From NCBI GenBank assembly GCA_948144175.1, contig CANXME010002317.1, positions 2,232,001-2,296,000 on the forward strand: a stretch of 64,000 nt of DNA, in the 5' to 3' direction. How positions within the stretch are numbered: position 1 is the stretch's first letter; each line of letters starts with the position of its first letter. A program made the translations under genes and the position numbers. Shown piece by piece: positions 9,197 to 21,405 of this stretch. The notes under the pieces were generated by a model. That model was not told where the DNA came from and searched no databases. It worked only from the letters and a program-made list of their open reading frames with translations. The DNA is from Closterium sp. NIES-65 (Eukaryota > Streptophyta > Zygnematophyceae > Desmidiales > Closteriaceae).

Positions 9197-10726
9197 TTAA
9201 TAGAAAATTACGTCACGTGCTGCTACTGTTTCCTTTGAGTGGACGTCGAAGATTTTCCACGTGTTGTAGTTCTTTTCGATGCCCAAGTGTAGTCCCCACT
9301 GTGCTTGTTGAGAAAATTGGCCCGCTCGTGCTGCTGGGGGTCGGTACTGTACCATGCACCTGAAAACTCGTAACATTTTTGTGCTGCCCTGTTTCCCTGC
9401 CCATAGTAGATGCGGTGATGCGTTGTTCGGAAGCGATGATGACGACAGCAAATTGTGCAGCATGACAGCGTGGTCCATTGCTGCAGGCCATTGGTGGTTG
9501 GTTAGCCGCATGCCACGTAATAGTTTGCGCATGGTGTTCTGCAGGGTCCTGTTCATTCTCTCTACTACTCCTTGCTGCTGATGGGCGTAGGGAAGGGAGA
9601 TGAGCTGCTTGATTCCCCTTTCCGCCAGGTACTGCTTGAACCGCTGAGAGGTGTATTCTCCTCCTCTGTCTGACTGGAAGCTTTTCAGTTGTACGCCCGA
9701 CTCTCTCTCTGCTACTGGTAGCCAGGCAACGAAGGCTGCGAATGCCATGTCGCGGCTGGGTAGGTTTAGGTGCGAGACGTAACGGGTGGCGGCGTCGATG
9801 AAGGTGATCGTGTAGTTGTATGTGACTTGTCCTGGTTCCCGATTGAACAGGATATCGCTATACACCTTCTCAAGTGGTGCGTACGCGGGAGCGCTTGGGT
9901 TGTGATGTGACGCGAATGGTCGATGCGGTAAGTCGCGTTCAGGGCAGGTGAAGTACGTTCCTCGCGCTCGTTGAAGTTCTCGTCCGTCGGTTAGTAGGAG
10001 TGAGTCCTTGTCAAGTACTCCTGCTCTTATTGTATTGTTTAATACGGTGTTGCTTGGGTATCCCAACCGTGCGTGCCAAGTGCTTTCGTTGGCGCGATGT
10101 CCGGGTGATCGTCGGTACATGTCGGAGTTGGAGTAGAAGCTGGCGGTGAAGTTGGTGCTGCGATGAACTTCTCGTGGTGCTGGGTGCAGTTGTTCCGCTG
10201 GTGTTGGTGGTGTGTCGTCGATGAGGAGTGGTGTCGTTGAAGGACCAGCAATTGGTGTTGACATTCGTGCTGCTGCCGTTGATGGTTCTGCTGCTGCCGA
10301 TGTTGTCTCTGCTGCTGCCGATGTTGTCTCTGCTGCTGCCGATGTTGTCTCTGTTGCTGCCGATGTTGTTTTTGCTGCTGCCGATGTTGTCTTTGCTGTT
10401 GCCGATGTTGTCTGGATTGTTGCAAACGCCCTTGTTCTTTCTGCTTCAGGGATGGTGTGTGAGTACCAGAAGCCTTCTGGTTTGAAGTCTGGATCAAGGT
10501 CCGGAGGGTGTGTCCAGTCGGTGAAGTTGACGATGGCGTCGCTGTCGGCAGTGCCAAGGTTAGGGACGAAATCAAGAACGAAGACGTTGTTCTTGAGGAC
10601 CGCCCTGCCGATGTAGAGTCCTCCTCTCCCGTGATACAGCTTGAATTTTTGAGCGGTACTGTCTGCTTCGAGATGAATCCCCTTTGCCATCAGCTGTCTG
10701 ATGCTCAGTAAGTTGTAGCCGAGTCC
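9197..10726 (-). pseudogene. Copia-2 J integrase region
   Basis: A long open stretch of about 510 codons starts in GLGYNLLSIRQLMAKGIHL (protease-to-integrase spacer). It contains an SA-rich repeat (TTSAAAE units, 21-bp period, about 10260-10430), the pre-integrase His/Cys region (STWHARLGYP ... YFTCPERDLPH), and the integrase core with YSDIL (first Asp), FQSDRGGEY (second Asp) and QQGVVERMNRT (Glu). It ends ARDVIFY then stop. All three catalytic acids remain. Integrase inserts element DNA into the host genome. The frame upstream is cut by T3 at 10727, so the polyprotein is not made. Confidence 0.92.
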
Positions 10727-10854
10727 TGTGAAAGTTAGAAGAGAGAAGAGGGCTGCACTAGCAAGAATGAGGATACAAATAGCAAACCCTAGAAGGGTTG
10801 TACTCGCTATAGAGCACCCCACTACAGGCTAGAGCATAAGATAACATTCTGACA
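10727..10854 (-). repeat. T3 3' LTR
   Basis: 128 bp, TGTGAAAGTTAG to CATTCTGACA, followed by the family polypurine tract. Its partner has been deleted. Confidence 0.88.
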
Positions 10855-11680
10855 CACCCCCATAGCCAAAGTGGGGTGTAATCAGCAGAGCAAGCAAATC
10901 AGTACAAGCTCAGGGTGGATCACAATGTCACCACACATTCTGAGCACAAGTTCAAGAAGCAATAGTTTAAAGTTCACAATTATGAGCAAAGCTAGTGGTA
11001 GTCACAACGGGCAAGTGAGGAGGAGGAGAGAGAGTGAGAGGAGAGGAGATAGGAGGCGACGGATGAAGCTGCAGACACACGGGCAACAGGAGGCACACTG
11101 GCACAGCGGCTACCGGAACAACGCTCCGGAATACTGGAGTTACTGGCCCCGCGGCTAAAGTAGCGGCAGACGAGCAACGGACCCACGGGCGGCTCGCACA
11201 GTTGGCTACGACTGGGCTACCGGAGCAACTCCCCGGACTACAGGTGCTGCTGGGGACACGACGGCAACCTCCATTCAGCTTCCCCAAACTATCCCACTCC
11301 CCCTTGGCACACACCCGCTGCTACACCGCTAGCTCCACTCCCCCTTCACCCACCCTTAGTACCACTCCACCGGCTCAAACACGTCCACCCCCCCTCAGCG
11401 ACAGCTGCAGCACAGGGAGACGGAGGAGGAGGAGGAGCAGGGAACTGCACACAGTGAGGTCACCCCCATACCCCTCACCTCCAAACCCTAATTCAGGAGA
11501 ATGGGGAGTAGCAGGGGTGGGGCGCCAGTAGAAGCACTGGGGCACAGCGGGGAGGGCAGGGGCAGCGAGGAACGGGCCCACCACGGGCCTGGTACAGACG
11601 CCCGAGCCGCGCGTAGGCAGCCCGAGTCGCGCGCGGGCCTGGCGCTGTCCGTACGGGCCGCGCACGGGGCTGGCCACCGT
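10727..11680 (-). mobile_element. Miniature LTR element T3, 5' end deleted
   Basis: The left LTR (10727-10854, 128 bp) and polypurine tract match T1, and the interior follows T1 closely up to about 11670. The hairpin array, primer-binding site and right LTR are missing. At 11681 J gag begins (complement of AYISRC). The J segment between gag and the protease spacer, about 850 bp judged from F, is also gone, so one deletion removed both. There is a short shared CATCGA/GACATCGA overlap at the junction. Confidence 0.87.
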
Positions 11681-11948
11681 GACATCGACTGATATACGCC
11701 ATTCCTTTCTCCCCCGGTTTCATTTCAACCGTTGTCAGTTGTGCCATTAACCGCTCTTCAGGTGGTTGTACACGAGCACCGCGGAGTTACCGTAACCTCG
11801 GTAAGTCCTTATGTTCTGCTGTTGAGTCGGGGTGATATTTCTCAGTAGGATCATGTACGCCATCATTGACTGTTAGGTGTACTGCTGCTTCTCGTATTGT
11901 GTGCTGTTTGTTGGGTATGGCAGGGACCCGTCGAAGAACCCGAGTATC
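11681..11948 (-). pseudogene. Copia-2 J gag, middle part
   Basis: The minus-strand reading gives FFDGSLPYP, QYEKQQYT, MMAYMILLRNITPTQQQNIRTYRGYG, then MAQLTTVEMKPGEKGMAYISRC, colinear with F at about 59500-59795. Several stops are present. It joins the gag N-terminus at 26648 across C1. Confidence 0.85.
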
Positions 11949-12065
11949 TGTCAAATTATAATGTTGTGTAGGCTGTAGTGGGGTAGCCTATATGGGGTAC
12001 ACAATGCTAGGGTTGCATACTTGTATCACTTTCATTCCTTAGTCATTCTTTCTTGTTTCTTCTCA
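11949..12065 (+). repeat. C1 5' LTR
   Basis: 117 bp, TGTCAAATTATAATG to TTTCTTCTCA, followed directly by the primer-binding site. Confidence 0.92.
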
Positions 12066-13117
12066 TGGTATCGAGCAGGTTCCCTCGTGGGAACTGTTCC
12101 TAGGGCCCACCAAGTCGATTTTTTTTTTTCCTGCCCGGAGCGCACTTTGCTTAGGCCCGAGTCGCGCCTCGTGTGCCCTCTCTACCGTCGCGCCCGTCCT
12201 AGGCCTCCTTCGGCCCCGTCGCGTCGCCCCTAGCGGCCTCCCTCGCGCCGCCCTTACTCGGCCCGTCGCCGCCCTTCGAGGCCTGACGCCGCCCTACGCG
12301 GCCCGTCGCCACCCTCAGCGGCCCGTCGCCGCCCTTGCGCCGCCCGTAACGGCACGTCGCCGACCTCCGCTGCCCCTTGCGCCGCCCTCACCCGCGGTCC
12401 TGCCACCTACCTGCGAGCGCGCCACCCTACCAGCGGCCCCGCCCCTACCTGCGGCCCTGCCGCCCTTACCTGCGGCCTCGCCGCCCTTCGCTGCGGCCCC
12501 GCCACCTTGCTGTGGCCCCGCCGCCCTTCGCTGCGGCCCCGCCACCTTACCTGCGGCCCCGCCGCCCTTACCAGCGGCCCCGTCGCCCTTACCTGCGGCC
12601 CCGTCGCCTGCTGCTGCGGCCCCGCCACCTTACCTGCAGCCCCGCCACCTTACCTGCGACCCTGCCACCTTACCTGCGGCCCCGCCGCCCTTCGCTGCGG
12701 CCCCGCCACCTTACCTGCGGCCCTGCCACCCTTACCTGCGGCCTCGTCGCCTACTGCAGCGCCGCCAACCACCCGAGCTACCCCAGCCGCCATACCCAGC
12801 CGAGCAGCCGACCGCCGCGCCGCCTTGCAGCCAAACCGCCGAGCAGCCCAGCCGCCCAGCAGCCGAGCTGCAGAGCCACCGAGCCGCCAAGCTACCAAGC
12901 CGCCCAGAAGCCGAGCCGCTCAGCAGCCGAGCCGCCCAGCAGCCGAGCCGCCCAGCAGCCGAGCCGCCCAGAAGCCGAGCCGCCCAGCAGCCGAGCCGCC
13001 CAGCAGCCGAGCCGCCCGCACCGCCGAGTCGCTTGAGCCGCCCTCTCCGGTAAGAGCAGCGCCTCTTTCTCCGCACTGCCCTTACCCTACTGTTTGCGCT
13101 GCTAGTCTACTTCTGTC
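12066..13117 (+). repeat. C1 leader: PBS and GC-rich minisatellites
   Basis: After the primer-binding site come two minisatellite blocks: about 12370-12760 with units such as CTGCGGCCCCGCCGCCCTTAC (24-bp scale), and about 12820-13020 with CAGCCGAGCCGCC units (15-bp scale). No credible coding is seen. Reading frames across it in both strands are repeat artefacts. Confidence 0.8.
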
Positions 13118-14195
13118 ATGGCTACCCCTAGTGTCCTCGCTTTTGACGCTGAGGGTAGGGCCATTGACTTTGACGTCTGGATAGATGACCTGCAGCTTTT
13201 CTTACAGTGCGATAGGGCAGACGGAATCTCTCTCTTTGACCTCACCTTTGGTGCCTCTCCAGCCCCTGCTGCTGATGCTCACACCACTGTTTGCTCACAC
13301 TGAGCCACGCGCGATGCTGCTGCACGTCTTCCTGTGCGTCGCCACCTTCCTACCTCTGAGCGTGCGCACTTTAGCCAGTACAAGAGTGCGCAGACCTTGT
13401 ACGACGCTGTAGTTGCACGCTACTCCTCCCCTGCCTCTGCTGCACTGAGCCGCCTCATTCTACCGTACCTCTTCCTTGACCTTGCTGCCTTTCCCACAGT
13501 CGCTGACCTCATTATGCACCTCCGCACTAAGTGACACTCGCTACCTCGCTGCGCTTCCTGCTGAGTTCTGCGCCAAGAACCCCCCCCCCCCAATGTACAT
13601 CACTCTCTACTACATAGTCACCCGCCTCCGTGACTACCTTCGCGTAGTCAGGGACCACTTTCTCTCAATCTGTCCCACCACTCTCACTGTTGACCTCCTC
13701 GAGAAGGCCCTCCTCGCAACGGAGAAGAGCATAGTCGCTGTAGGGGCCTCTCGTGGTGACCCGCGCACCCCCATCTTTGAGGGGTGTTCCCCCTCCCCTC
13801 TTTTACCCTCTGTTGCCTCTGCTGCTGCGGCCGACCTCGTTGGTTTGGAGTCGGTCGGTGCGGCATCTACCCCTAGTGGGAAGCGTTGGTCTGGCAAGGG
13901 CAAGGGGGGCAGGGGCACTGGAGGAGCTAGCGGGGGCGGTGGAGGTGGAGGTGGAGGCGGCGGGGGGAGAGGGGTGGAGGTGGGGGAGGAGGTGTCGGTG
14001 GAGGCGGAGAGGGCGGCGGCGGTGGCGGTGGGAGCGGAGGTGGCGGAGGTGGCGGAGGTGGAGGAGGTGGAGCTGGTCGGGGTGGCGGTGCGCAAAGGGT
14101 CGGCTCCGGCAGTGGTCAGCGCCAATAGCAGTAGCAGCAGCAGCAGCGCGCTTGTGACACCCCCTCCCCTCCGCAGCTCCGTGAGTGGTACACTG
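13118..14195 (+). pseudogene. Copia-1 C1 gag, frameshifted
   Basis: The start codon at 13118 (MATPSVLAFDAEGRAIDF) matches the G1 and D1 Gag starts. The frame breaks near 13300 and again near 13530, but capsid-like blocks continue (AHFSQYKSAQTLYDAVVARYSSP, LRDYLRVVRDHFLSICPTTLTV, TEKSIVAVGASRGDPRTP). A Gly-rich spacer covers about 13915-14080. QLREWYT is interrupted by D1 exactly at the CACTG target site; the frame resumes at 21543. Confidence 0.87.
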
Positions 14196-14327
14196 TGTTA
14201 ACATGAGAACCAGAATGGATCAACTATGAATGAGGTGAGTACATATGGGAAACCCTAATTGGGTTGTACCCCCTATGGGATACCCCACTATAGCCTACAC
14301 AACAGCATAAGCTATAATGTTCTGACA
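14196..14327 (-). repeat. D1 3' LTR
   Basis: 132 bp, TGTTAACATGAG to TGTTCTGACA. Carries the telo-box AAACCCTAA. Confidence 0.94.
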
Positions 14328-14629
14328 CACCCCCATAGGCAAAGTGGGGGAGAACAAGGGGTCACAAGACCAGTCAAGGAAAGCAAAGCAAAGCAAGCTC
14401 AGGGTGGATCACAAAGTCACCACACAGTCTGAGCACAAGGTCAAGGCCACAAGGCCCGTTCACAAGCAAGAGTACACACATATATATAAAGCTAGACAAG
14501 CAAGAGCAGGTATACATATATGTAAGAGTACAAGCAAGGTCAAGAGGAGAGCAAGTGAGGCAAGACGGGCACAAGACCCAGCTGATTACAGAAGCGCTGA
14601 TAATCACAAGGCGCAAGTGCCTTGGTGAA

Positions 14630-16607
14630 GACATCAGCAGTGTTGGCCTCAGAGGCCACGTACGCAAGTCAAATCTGACCACGCTGTTGTAGCTCACGAG
14701 CAAGGAAGTAGCGGAGAGCAATGTGCTTTGTTCTGTGCTCCAGTCGCTGCTCTCGACACAAGGCCAGCATGGCCTTGTTGTCTACGTACAGCACTGGAGG
14801 AGAACGAGGCGGCTCTCCAAGGTCGGTCAGCAGGTAGGTGAGCCAGCAAAGCTCCTGTGCAGCCATGGCTCTGGCGTAGATCTCAGCCTCACAACTGGAG
14901 CCGAGAACAGAAGACGAGCGAGTAGCCCGCCACGAAACAGAGCCGGAATGAAGGCTGAAGGTGTAACCCTATGACGACTGCTGCGTAGCCTGGTCGTCAG
15001 CCCAAGAAGCGTCCGCGTGCCCAGTAAGGACCACTGGACTCCGCCCTCCAAGCACTAGCCCCATGCCCGACGTACTGCACAAGTAGCGCAACACCCTCTT
15101 CGCTGCAGCCATGTGCTCTGGTCGGTGTCTCCCAGGAGCAACATAGCGTGCGAGAATGCTAAGAGGGTATGCAAGGTCAGGACGAGTGCAGGTCATCAGG
15201 TACGTGAGGCAGCCAACAAGCTCTAGGTACGGGCCACTCGACTCTACGGACTCATCCGAAGGCAGAGCTGAGAGCAAGTGGCGAGTAGGCAGAGGAGTGG
15301 CCTGAGGCGAGGAGTACGTGAAGTCGAAGCGCTGAAGGACCTGCTGCACCATGTGTGACTGAGTCAGGGTAATGGTGCGGCGTGCTCTGTCCCGGGTGAT
15401 CTGCAAGCCAAGGTAGCTACGCAGTTCACCCAGGTCAGTGCACGTGTGTCTCTTCTGCAGCTCAGACTTCACGTAGGCGAGTCCATCAGTGTCAGCTGTG
15501 GCAAAGACCAAGTCGTCGAGGTACACGAGGATGTAGAACGGCGGTAGAGAGGTGTCGGTGCGCAGAAGCAGCGACGGGTCGGCAGTAGAAGGAGCAAACC
15601 CAAGAGCCGCAAGTGTAGTCCTCAGTGTGTCGTGCCACTCACGTGGCGCCTGGCGGAGACCGTAGGCTGGACGCCGGAGACTCCACTCGGTACCAGGAGG
15701 GAAAGACCCAGAGAAGCCAGGTGGGCGACGCAGCCAGATCTCCTCGTGCAGGCTACCCTGCAAGAAAGCTGTGCTGAAGTCGAGAGAGTGCAGCTCGTAG
15801 TCACGGTGAGCAGCAACGTGCAGCAGTACCCGAAGAGTGGTCATTTTCAGGGTGGGGGAGAAGGTCTGAAAGTAGTCAACTCCCTGCCGCTGACTGAAGC
15901 CACGAGCCACGTAACGCGCCTTGAAGACAGGCGGAGAACCTGGCGGCTGCTTCACCCTGAAGATCCACATGCCACTGACAATGTTCGCCCCAGGAGGGGG
16001 GACAGCGTCAACGTAGGTGCCTGTGGACTTCCAGGAAGCCATCTCTGCATCCATAGCTGCCTCCCACTGAGAGGAGTAGGGACCCTCTATCGCCTCCGCG
16101 TAAGAGCGCGGAGTCGGGATGTCTAGTGCATCCGGGTCTCCCTCAGGGGTAAGTAGTACGGATACGAGATGAGGCGAAGCAGCTGCCAGACACTGGAACT
16201 CCTCCTGCCTGTTCCTCAAGGACGTCCGTGCCAAGGGCACACTCACCCCCGATGGACGGAGGACAGACAGGCTCAGACTCAGCGACAAGACTCGCAACGT
16301 AGTCTAAGCGACAGCGAGCAGCAAAGTCGACGAGCTCAGCAACTAGAGCAGACGCAGCAGTAGACTCAAAAGAAGGGTCAGTGACGACAGTATTAAGGAG
16401 ACGTGTGACAGTAGGACTGGCAGCTCGAAGAGAGTCCAACTCCGAGTCGGGAAGAGCAGGAAGAGAGGACTCAGGAGGAGAAGGCAAAGGGGCACGCAGA
16501 GGAGCAGTGGACGGACGCAGAGACATCCGGTGCGTGCCAGGGACAGGAGGAGGACACTCACGCGAACTACGACCACTAGCGCGAGCAGGACGGACCGGCA
16601 ACGTAGG
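14630..16607 (-). pseudogene. Copia-1 D1 reverse transcriptase and RNase H
   Basis: RT is open from 16297 to 14969: DAEMASWKSTGTYVD, MWIFRVKQPPG, ARGFSQRQGVDYFQTFSPT, LDFSTAFLQGSLHEEIWLRRP, YGLRQAPREWHDTL, then the catalytic ILVYLDDLVFA (Leu in place of the Val seen in G1). RNase H starts ADASWADDQATQ and meets a stop near 14970. It continues past the stop with AMAAQELCWLTYLL, VLYVDNKAMLAL and LRYFLAREL to about 14640. Upstream, 16298-16607 holds the DSELDSLRAASPTVTRLL linker in another frame. Confidence 0.9.
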
Positions 16608-16862
16608 GCGAGACGCAGGCTCACGACGCTCAGCAAGACCTCCAGTAGGACCAGTCTAGGGAGAAGGAGCAAGCAAAGGGGAGGTAGGCTGTAGCTGTAA
16701 TTGTGACTGGACAGGCTGCGGACACTCTAAGGGAGGAGGAGGACCAGTAGAAGGTGGAAAACCAAGAACCTGCTGCATGAGTGGAGCGAAGTACGGTCGA
16801 GGCCGCATGGCGACGCCAGAAGCAGCAGGGACAGTACCAGTACCCTCAGTAGGAGCGCCCGC

Positions 16863-19730
16863 TCAAGCAGCACCTCCAGCAGCTCCAGAACCTCTAGCAG
16901 CACCAGGAGCACCTCCAGCAGGACCGCCAGCGGCAGTCTCAGCGCCAACACCCACAGCAGCACCAGCTCCAGTCGAACCCGCAGGCCCAGCAGCTCCAGT
17001 ACTACGAGTACGAGCACCTCCGGGACTCGCGACCGCAGCACCCTCAGCAACCGAAGAACCTCCAGCACCAGCAGCACGACGCCAGCGCCGAGCAAACCAC
17101 TCGCGCAGCTCCTTTGGAGATAGTGGCTCCCGGCGAGACGAAGCGCCCGGAGAACCTCCAGGTGGAGCACCTCCACACGCAGTAACCCCAGGCGTAGCAC
17201 CCCCAGGCTCAGCACCCCCAAGCTCAGTAAACCCAGGCTCAGCACCCCCAGGCTCAGCACCCCCAGGCTCAGCACCCCCAGGCTCAGCACCCCCAGGCTC
17301 AACACCCCCAGACGCAGCACCCCCAGGCCCCGCACCCCCAGGTCCAGCAGCCCCAGGCTCAACACCCCCAGTGGCAGCACTCTCAGAAGCACCAGAGTCA
17401 CTAGTGACCTCGACAGGCTCAACTGCGTCTACCTGGGACACACCTGAAGGGGCAGGACCCTGAGGGGGCAGGGGGTCTACCTGAGGGGGACCTGGTACCA
17501 GGAAGAGTGGGGGTGGGGGGAGGGACGGAGTGCGGTATGGGAAGAGGCGGTAGTAGGGGACCGACTCATCAAACGTGACGTCCTGGGAGGACAGAACACG
17601 GCGAGAGGTGGGGTGGTAGAACTGCCACCCAGGCGCGTCGGGGGGGAACCCCAGGAAGACGCAAGGAGCAGCACGAGGGGACTGCTTGTCCGCAGACAAG
17701 TCGCGGACAAACGCCCGAGATCCCCAGACCCGGAACGCCGACGCATCGCCAACCTTCCCCATCCACAGCAGGGCTGGGGAGGTCTCCGGCCTGGAGACCC
17801 TAGGGTGGAGGTTGAGCTGATGCGCCGCGTACCTGACCGCAAACGGCCACAGAAAATGGGGGGCAGTCGCATGCATCATAGACGTACGAGCGACGTCCAT
17901 GACCATGCCAATGCGGCGCTCAGCAATCCCATTTTGCTGCGGTGAGTCCGGAAGCGTGAAGGTCTGACGGATGCCTCGTGCACGACAGAAGGCTCGCAGA
18001 AGGCCAGAGGAAAACTCTCCGCCTCTGTCCGAGTGTAGACGCAAAACAGGAAAGTCCGAGCCAAAGCGCAGCCTAAGCTGAAGACGAGCTGCGCGGATCC
18101 AGTCGATCAACACCTCAGTGACATCACCCTTGCTGCGCAAGGGGAAGAGTGTGGTGTAACGCGAGTAGTCGTCAACAACGAGTAGAAAGTAGCACTCGTG
18201 ACCCTGTCCACGGACGCGGGCTGGGCCCCACACGTCCATGTGAAGCGTCTGCAACGGGGCCTCTGTTGGAAACTGGGAGGAGTGAGGGGCAGCACGCTGG
18301 CGCCCCTCGACACAGGGGACACACGCAGGGCCAGGGCCCTGAGGAAGGGGAGGGAGGGACCGGGCGAGACCAGACACAACAAGACGGGAGGCCATGCCCG
18401 TGAGCCGATGCAGAGAGGGGTGGCCAAGGCGGTGGTGCCAGAGGAGAGTCTCGTGAGACAGGAGATGACACGAATAGGGGGCACACTCAGGACCAAACCT
18501 CGACGCTGCAGCAAACATCTGACCGGACAAAGCGACTCTACTAGACTCAGTAACGGGAGGAGACGCAGTGGTCAGTGTGTACAGGCTCGACCCCGGCTGA
18601 CGGGTAAACGTAGCCAGGTGCCGGCCTGTGCTAGCCTTTGTACAGTGCGTCACCCGCTGACGCACAGGAGTGAACTGGTGTACTCCCCCATCCTGTAGGT
18701 CACCACCACTCACCAGGCTCGTCGAAAACGAGGGGAGGTAGAGAACAGATAGGGTGCCTGAGGGAGCTGCCGGACACGGGAGGACTGTGGAGAAGCGAGA
18801 CAGTACAGGACCCCCGGAGGGGTCAGCCAGAGACACCGCAACTGGCCGACTAAGCGGCGTGAGTGTGGTGCGGTCCCGAAAGAAGGAGCGAGACGCCCCA
18901 GAGTCAAGAGTGAAGGTGAGGGAGGCCGAAGCCGACGTAGTACCTGAGAGCGCAGACTCACTAGTACCTGAGGACGCAGACACACTAGCACCTAGAGCAG
19001 CAGCGTCGCAAGCACCTAGGGTAGTAGCCTCAATGCCCGGATCGGGCGGGAAACAGCGGTAACAGTCACCCTCATCAGTATGAGACACAGCATACATGGC
19101 AGAGAGAATAGCATCAAAGTCAAGATCAAAGATGGCAACCCCCGCCCTAGACAACTCGTCCCAGCGAGGGATCTCAAAGGCCTCTGGGATCTGGTGACGC
19201 CACGCGTCCGTCCGGCGGCCAAAGCAGCGCGGAGTGGGGTGCGCACCCCCACACTGCTCACCCGCACGGTCGCCGGTGCGCAGGACATAGGTGCACGGAC
19301 CAAAACCCCCACCCTGCTGGCGTGCAGTGTACCACTCACGGAGCTGCTGAGGGGACATGGTCGCACGACCACGCTGCTGCTGGTGGCGCGAGCCACCACC
19401 GGAGCCACTCCTCTGCGAAGACCCGCGACCAGCTCCACTGCCACCCCCACCACCTCCATCGCCTCCGCTGCCTCCACTGCCGCCGCCGCCTCCACCGCCG
19501 CCTCCACCGCCGCCTCCTCCGCCACCTCCGCTACCACTGCCACCGCCGTCGCCGCCTCCGCCTCCACTGCAGCCACCGACCCCCCCACCTCCACCTCCAC
19601 CTCCACTGCCACCCCCACTCCCCCCACTGCCTCCACCTCCACCTCCACCGCCCGCTCCTCCAGCTCCCTTGCCCCCCTTTGCCTTGCGAGAGCGGCGTCT
19701 CCCGCTAGGGGCAGACGCCGCACCGACCAA
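16863..19730 (-). pseudogene. Copia-1 D1 gag spacer, protease and integrase
   Basis: About 955 open codons. Order: Gly-rich spacer, QQLREWYTARQ, Cys/His motif CTYVLRTGDRAGEQCGGAH...RCF, protease FTLDSGASRSFF, pre-integrase LLWHHRLGHPS and CVPCVEGRQRAAPH, then the integrase core with HMDVWGP, LHSDRGGEF and NGIAERR (D, D, E all kept). A PGGAE-type repeat (15-bp units, about 17170-17390) forms the linker. The open stretch ends at a stop near 16863, before the RT. It is separated from gag by a frameshift near 19840. Confidence 0.92.
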
Positions 19731-19834
19731 CTCAAGACCAAGGAGGTCGGCCGCAGCAGTAGAGGCAACAGAGGGCAGCAGGGGGGAGGGAGAACACCCC
19801 TCAAAGATGGGGGTGCGCGGGTCACCTCGAGAGG

Positions 19835-20446
19835 CTACATAGCGACAATGCTCTTCTCTATCGCGAGGAGGGCCTTCTCGAGGAGGTCTACAGTGAGTGT
19901 GGTGGGACAGACTGAGAGAAAGTGGTCCCTGACTACTCGAAGGGAGTCAGGGAGGCGAGTGACTAGGATGTACATGGGGGGGGGGTTCGTGGTGCATAAG
20001 TCAGCAGGAAGTGCAGCGCGGTAGCGAGTGTCACTATTGCGGAGGTGCGTTATGAGGTCAGCAACGGTGGGAAAGGCAGCAAGGTCAGGGAAGAGGTACG
20101 GCAGCATGAGACGGCTCAGTGCAGCATTGGAAGGGGAGGAGTAGCGCACGACTACAGCGTCGTACAAGGTCTGAGCACTCTTGTACTGACTAAAGTGCGC
20201 ACGCTCGAAGGTAGGGAGGTGGCGACGCAAAGCAAGACGTGGAGCAGCGTCGCGCGTGGCCCACTGAGAGCGAACAGTGGCGTCAGCATCAGCAGCAGGG
20301 GCAGGGGAAGCGCCAAAGGTAAGGTCAAAGAGAGAGAGGCCGTCTGACCTATCGCACTATAAGAACAGCTGCAGGTCGTCTACCCAGACCTCAAAGTCAA
20401 TGGCCCGACCCTCAGCGTCAAAAGCGAGGACACTAGGGGTAGCCAT
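19835..20446 (-). pseudogene. Copia-1 D1 gag N-terminal part
   Basis: The start at 20446 (MATPSVLAFDAEGRAIDF) aligns with G1. A TAG interrupts DDLQLFL near 20360, and the frame then continues with RRHLPTFERAHFSQYKSAQ and FPTVADLITHLR. A 12-nt in-frame loss removes TLYF after PPPMYI, and a one-base loss near 19838 shifts the frame after KSIVA. Confidence 0.87.
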
Positions 20447-21405
20447 GACGACAGTAGCCTAGCAGTGCAAGCAGTAGGGGAAGGGAACGCAGTGACAGTG
20501 GGGCTGCGCTCACCGGACAGGGCAGGTCGGGCGGCTCGGCTGCTGGGCGGCTCGACGGCTCGGCGGCTGGGCGGCTCGGCGGCTCGGCTGCTGGGTGGCT
20601 TGGTGGCTGGGCGGCTTTGCGGCGAGGCGGCTCGACGGCTCGGCGCTCGGCAGCTGGGTGGCTTGGCGGCAGGGCGGCTCGGCGGCAGGGCGGCTCGGCT
20701 TCCGGGCAGCTTGGCGGCAGGGCGGCTCAGCGGCAGGGCGGCTCGGCTTCCGAGGGGCTCGGCTGCAGGGCGGCTCGGCTCCCGGGCGGCTCGGCTGCAG
20801 GGCGACTCTCGTGCAGGGCGGCGCGGCGACGCTGGTACAGGGCGGCGCGGCTGTCGTAGGTAGGGCGGCGGGTGAGCCGTAGGTGGGGCTGCAGGTGCGC
20901 CGCAGGTAGGGCGGCGGGTGAGGCCGCAGGTAGTCCGGCGGGTGGGGACGCAGGTAGGGCGGCGGGTGGGCCGCAGGTATGGCGGCGGGTGAGCCGCAGT
21001 TAGGCCGGCGGGTGGCCGCAGGTAAGAGCGGCGACGGGCCGCAGGTAGGGCGACGACGGGCCGTAGGTAAGGGCGGCGACGAGCCGGTGCAAGGGCGGCG
21101 CGAAGCCGCGAGTAAGGGCGGCGACGGGCCGGGGCGGCGCGAAGCCGCAGGGAAGGGCGGCGACGGGCCTGGGCGGTGCGAAGCCGCAGGTAGGGGCGGC
21201 GTGAAGCCGCCGGTGAGGGCAGCGACGGGCCGGGAAAAGGACGGCGCGCCGCAGCCACTAGGGCGGCTCGTCGCGACCGTAAGGGCGGCGCGACGGGCCG
21301 ATAGGTGCGACTCGACGGGCCGCTAAAAAAAAGGCAGGCGCGACTCGAGGCGCGCTTCGGTGGGCCCAAGGAACACTCCCTAGGAGGGGACCTACTCTGA
21401 TTCCA
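20447..21405 (-). repeat. D1 leader: minisatellites and PBS
   Basis: GC-rich tandem units: GGCGGCTCGGCTGCTGG-type (about 20520-20860), then units containing GCCGCAGGTAGGGCGGCGGG (about 20880-21300). The primer-binding site is at its right end. No coding seen. Confidence 0.8.

Noticed and set aside
19357..19842. Long poly-Pro and Ala/Thr-rich frames opposite Gly-rich Gag spacers
   Set aside because: They are the complements of GGN codon runs in gag (also at 4941-5384, 33897-34568 and 57169-57696) and have no independent support.
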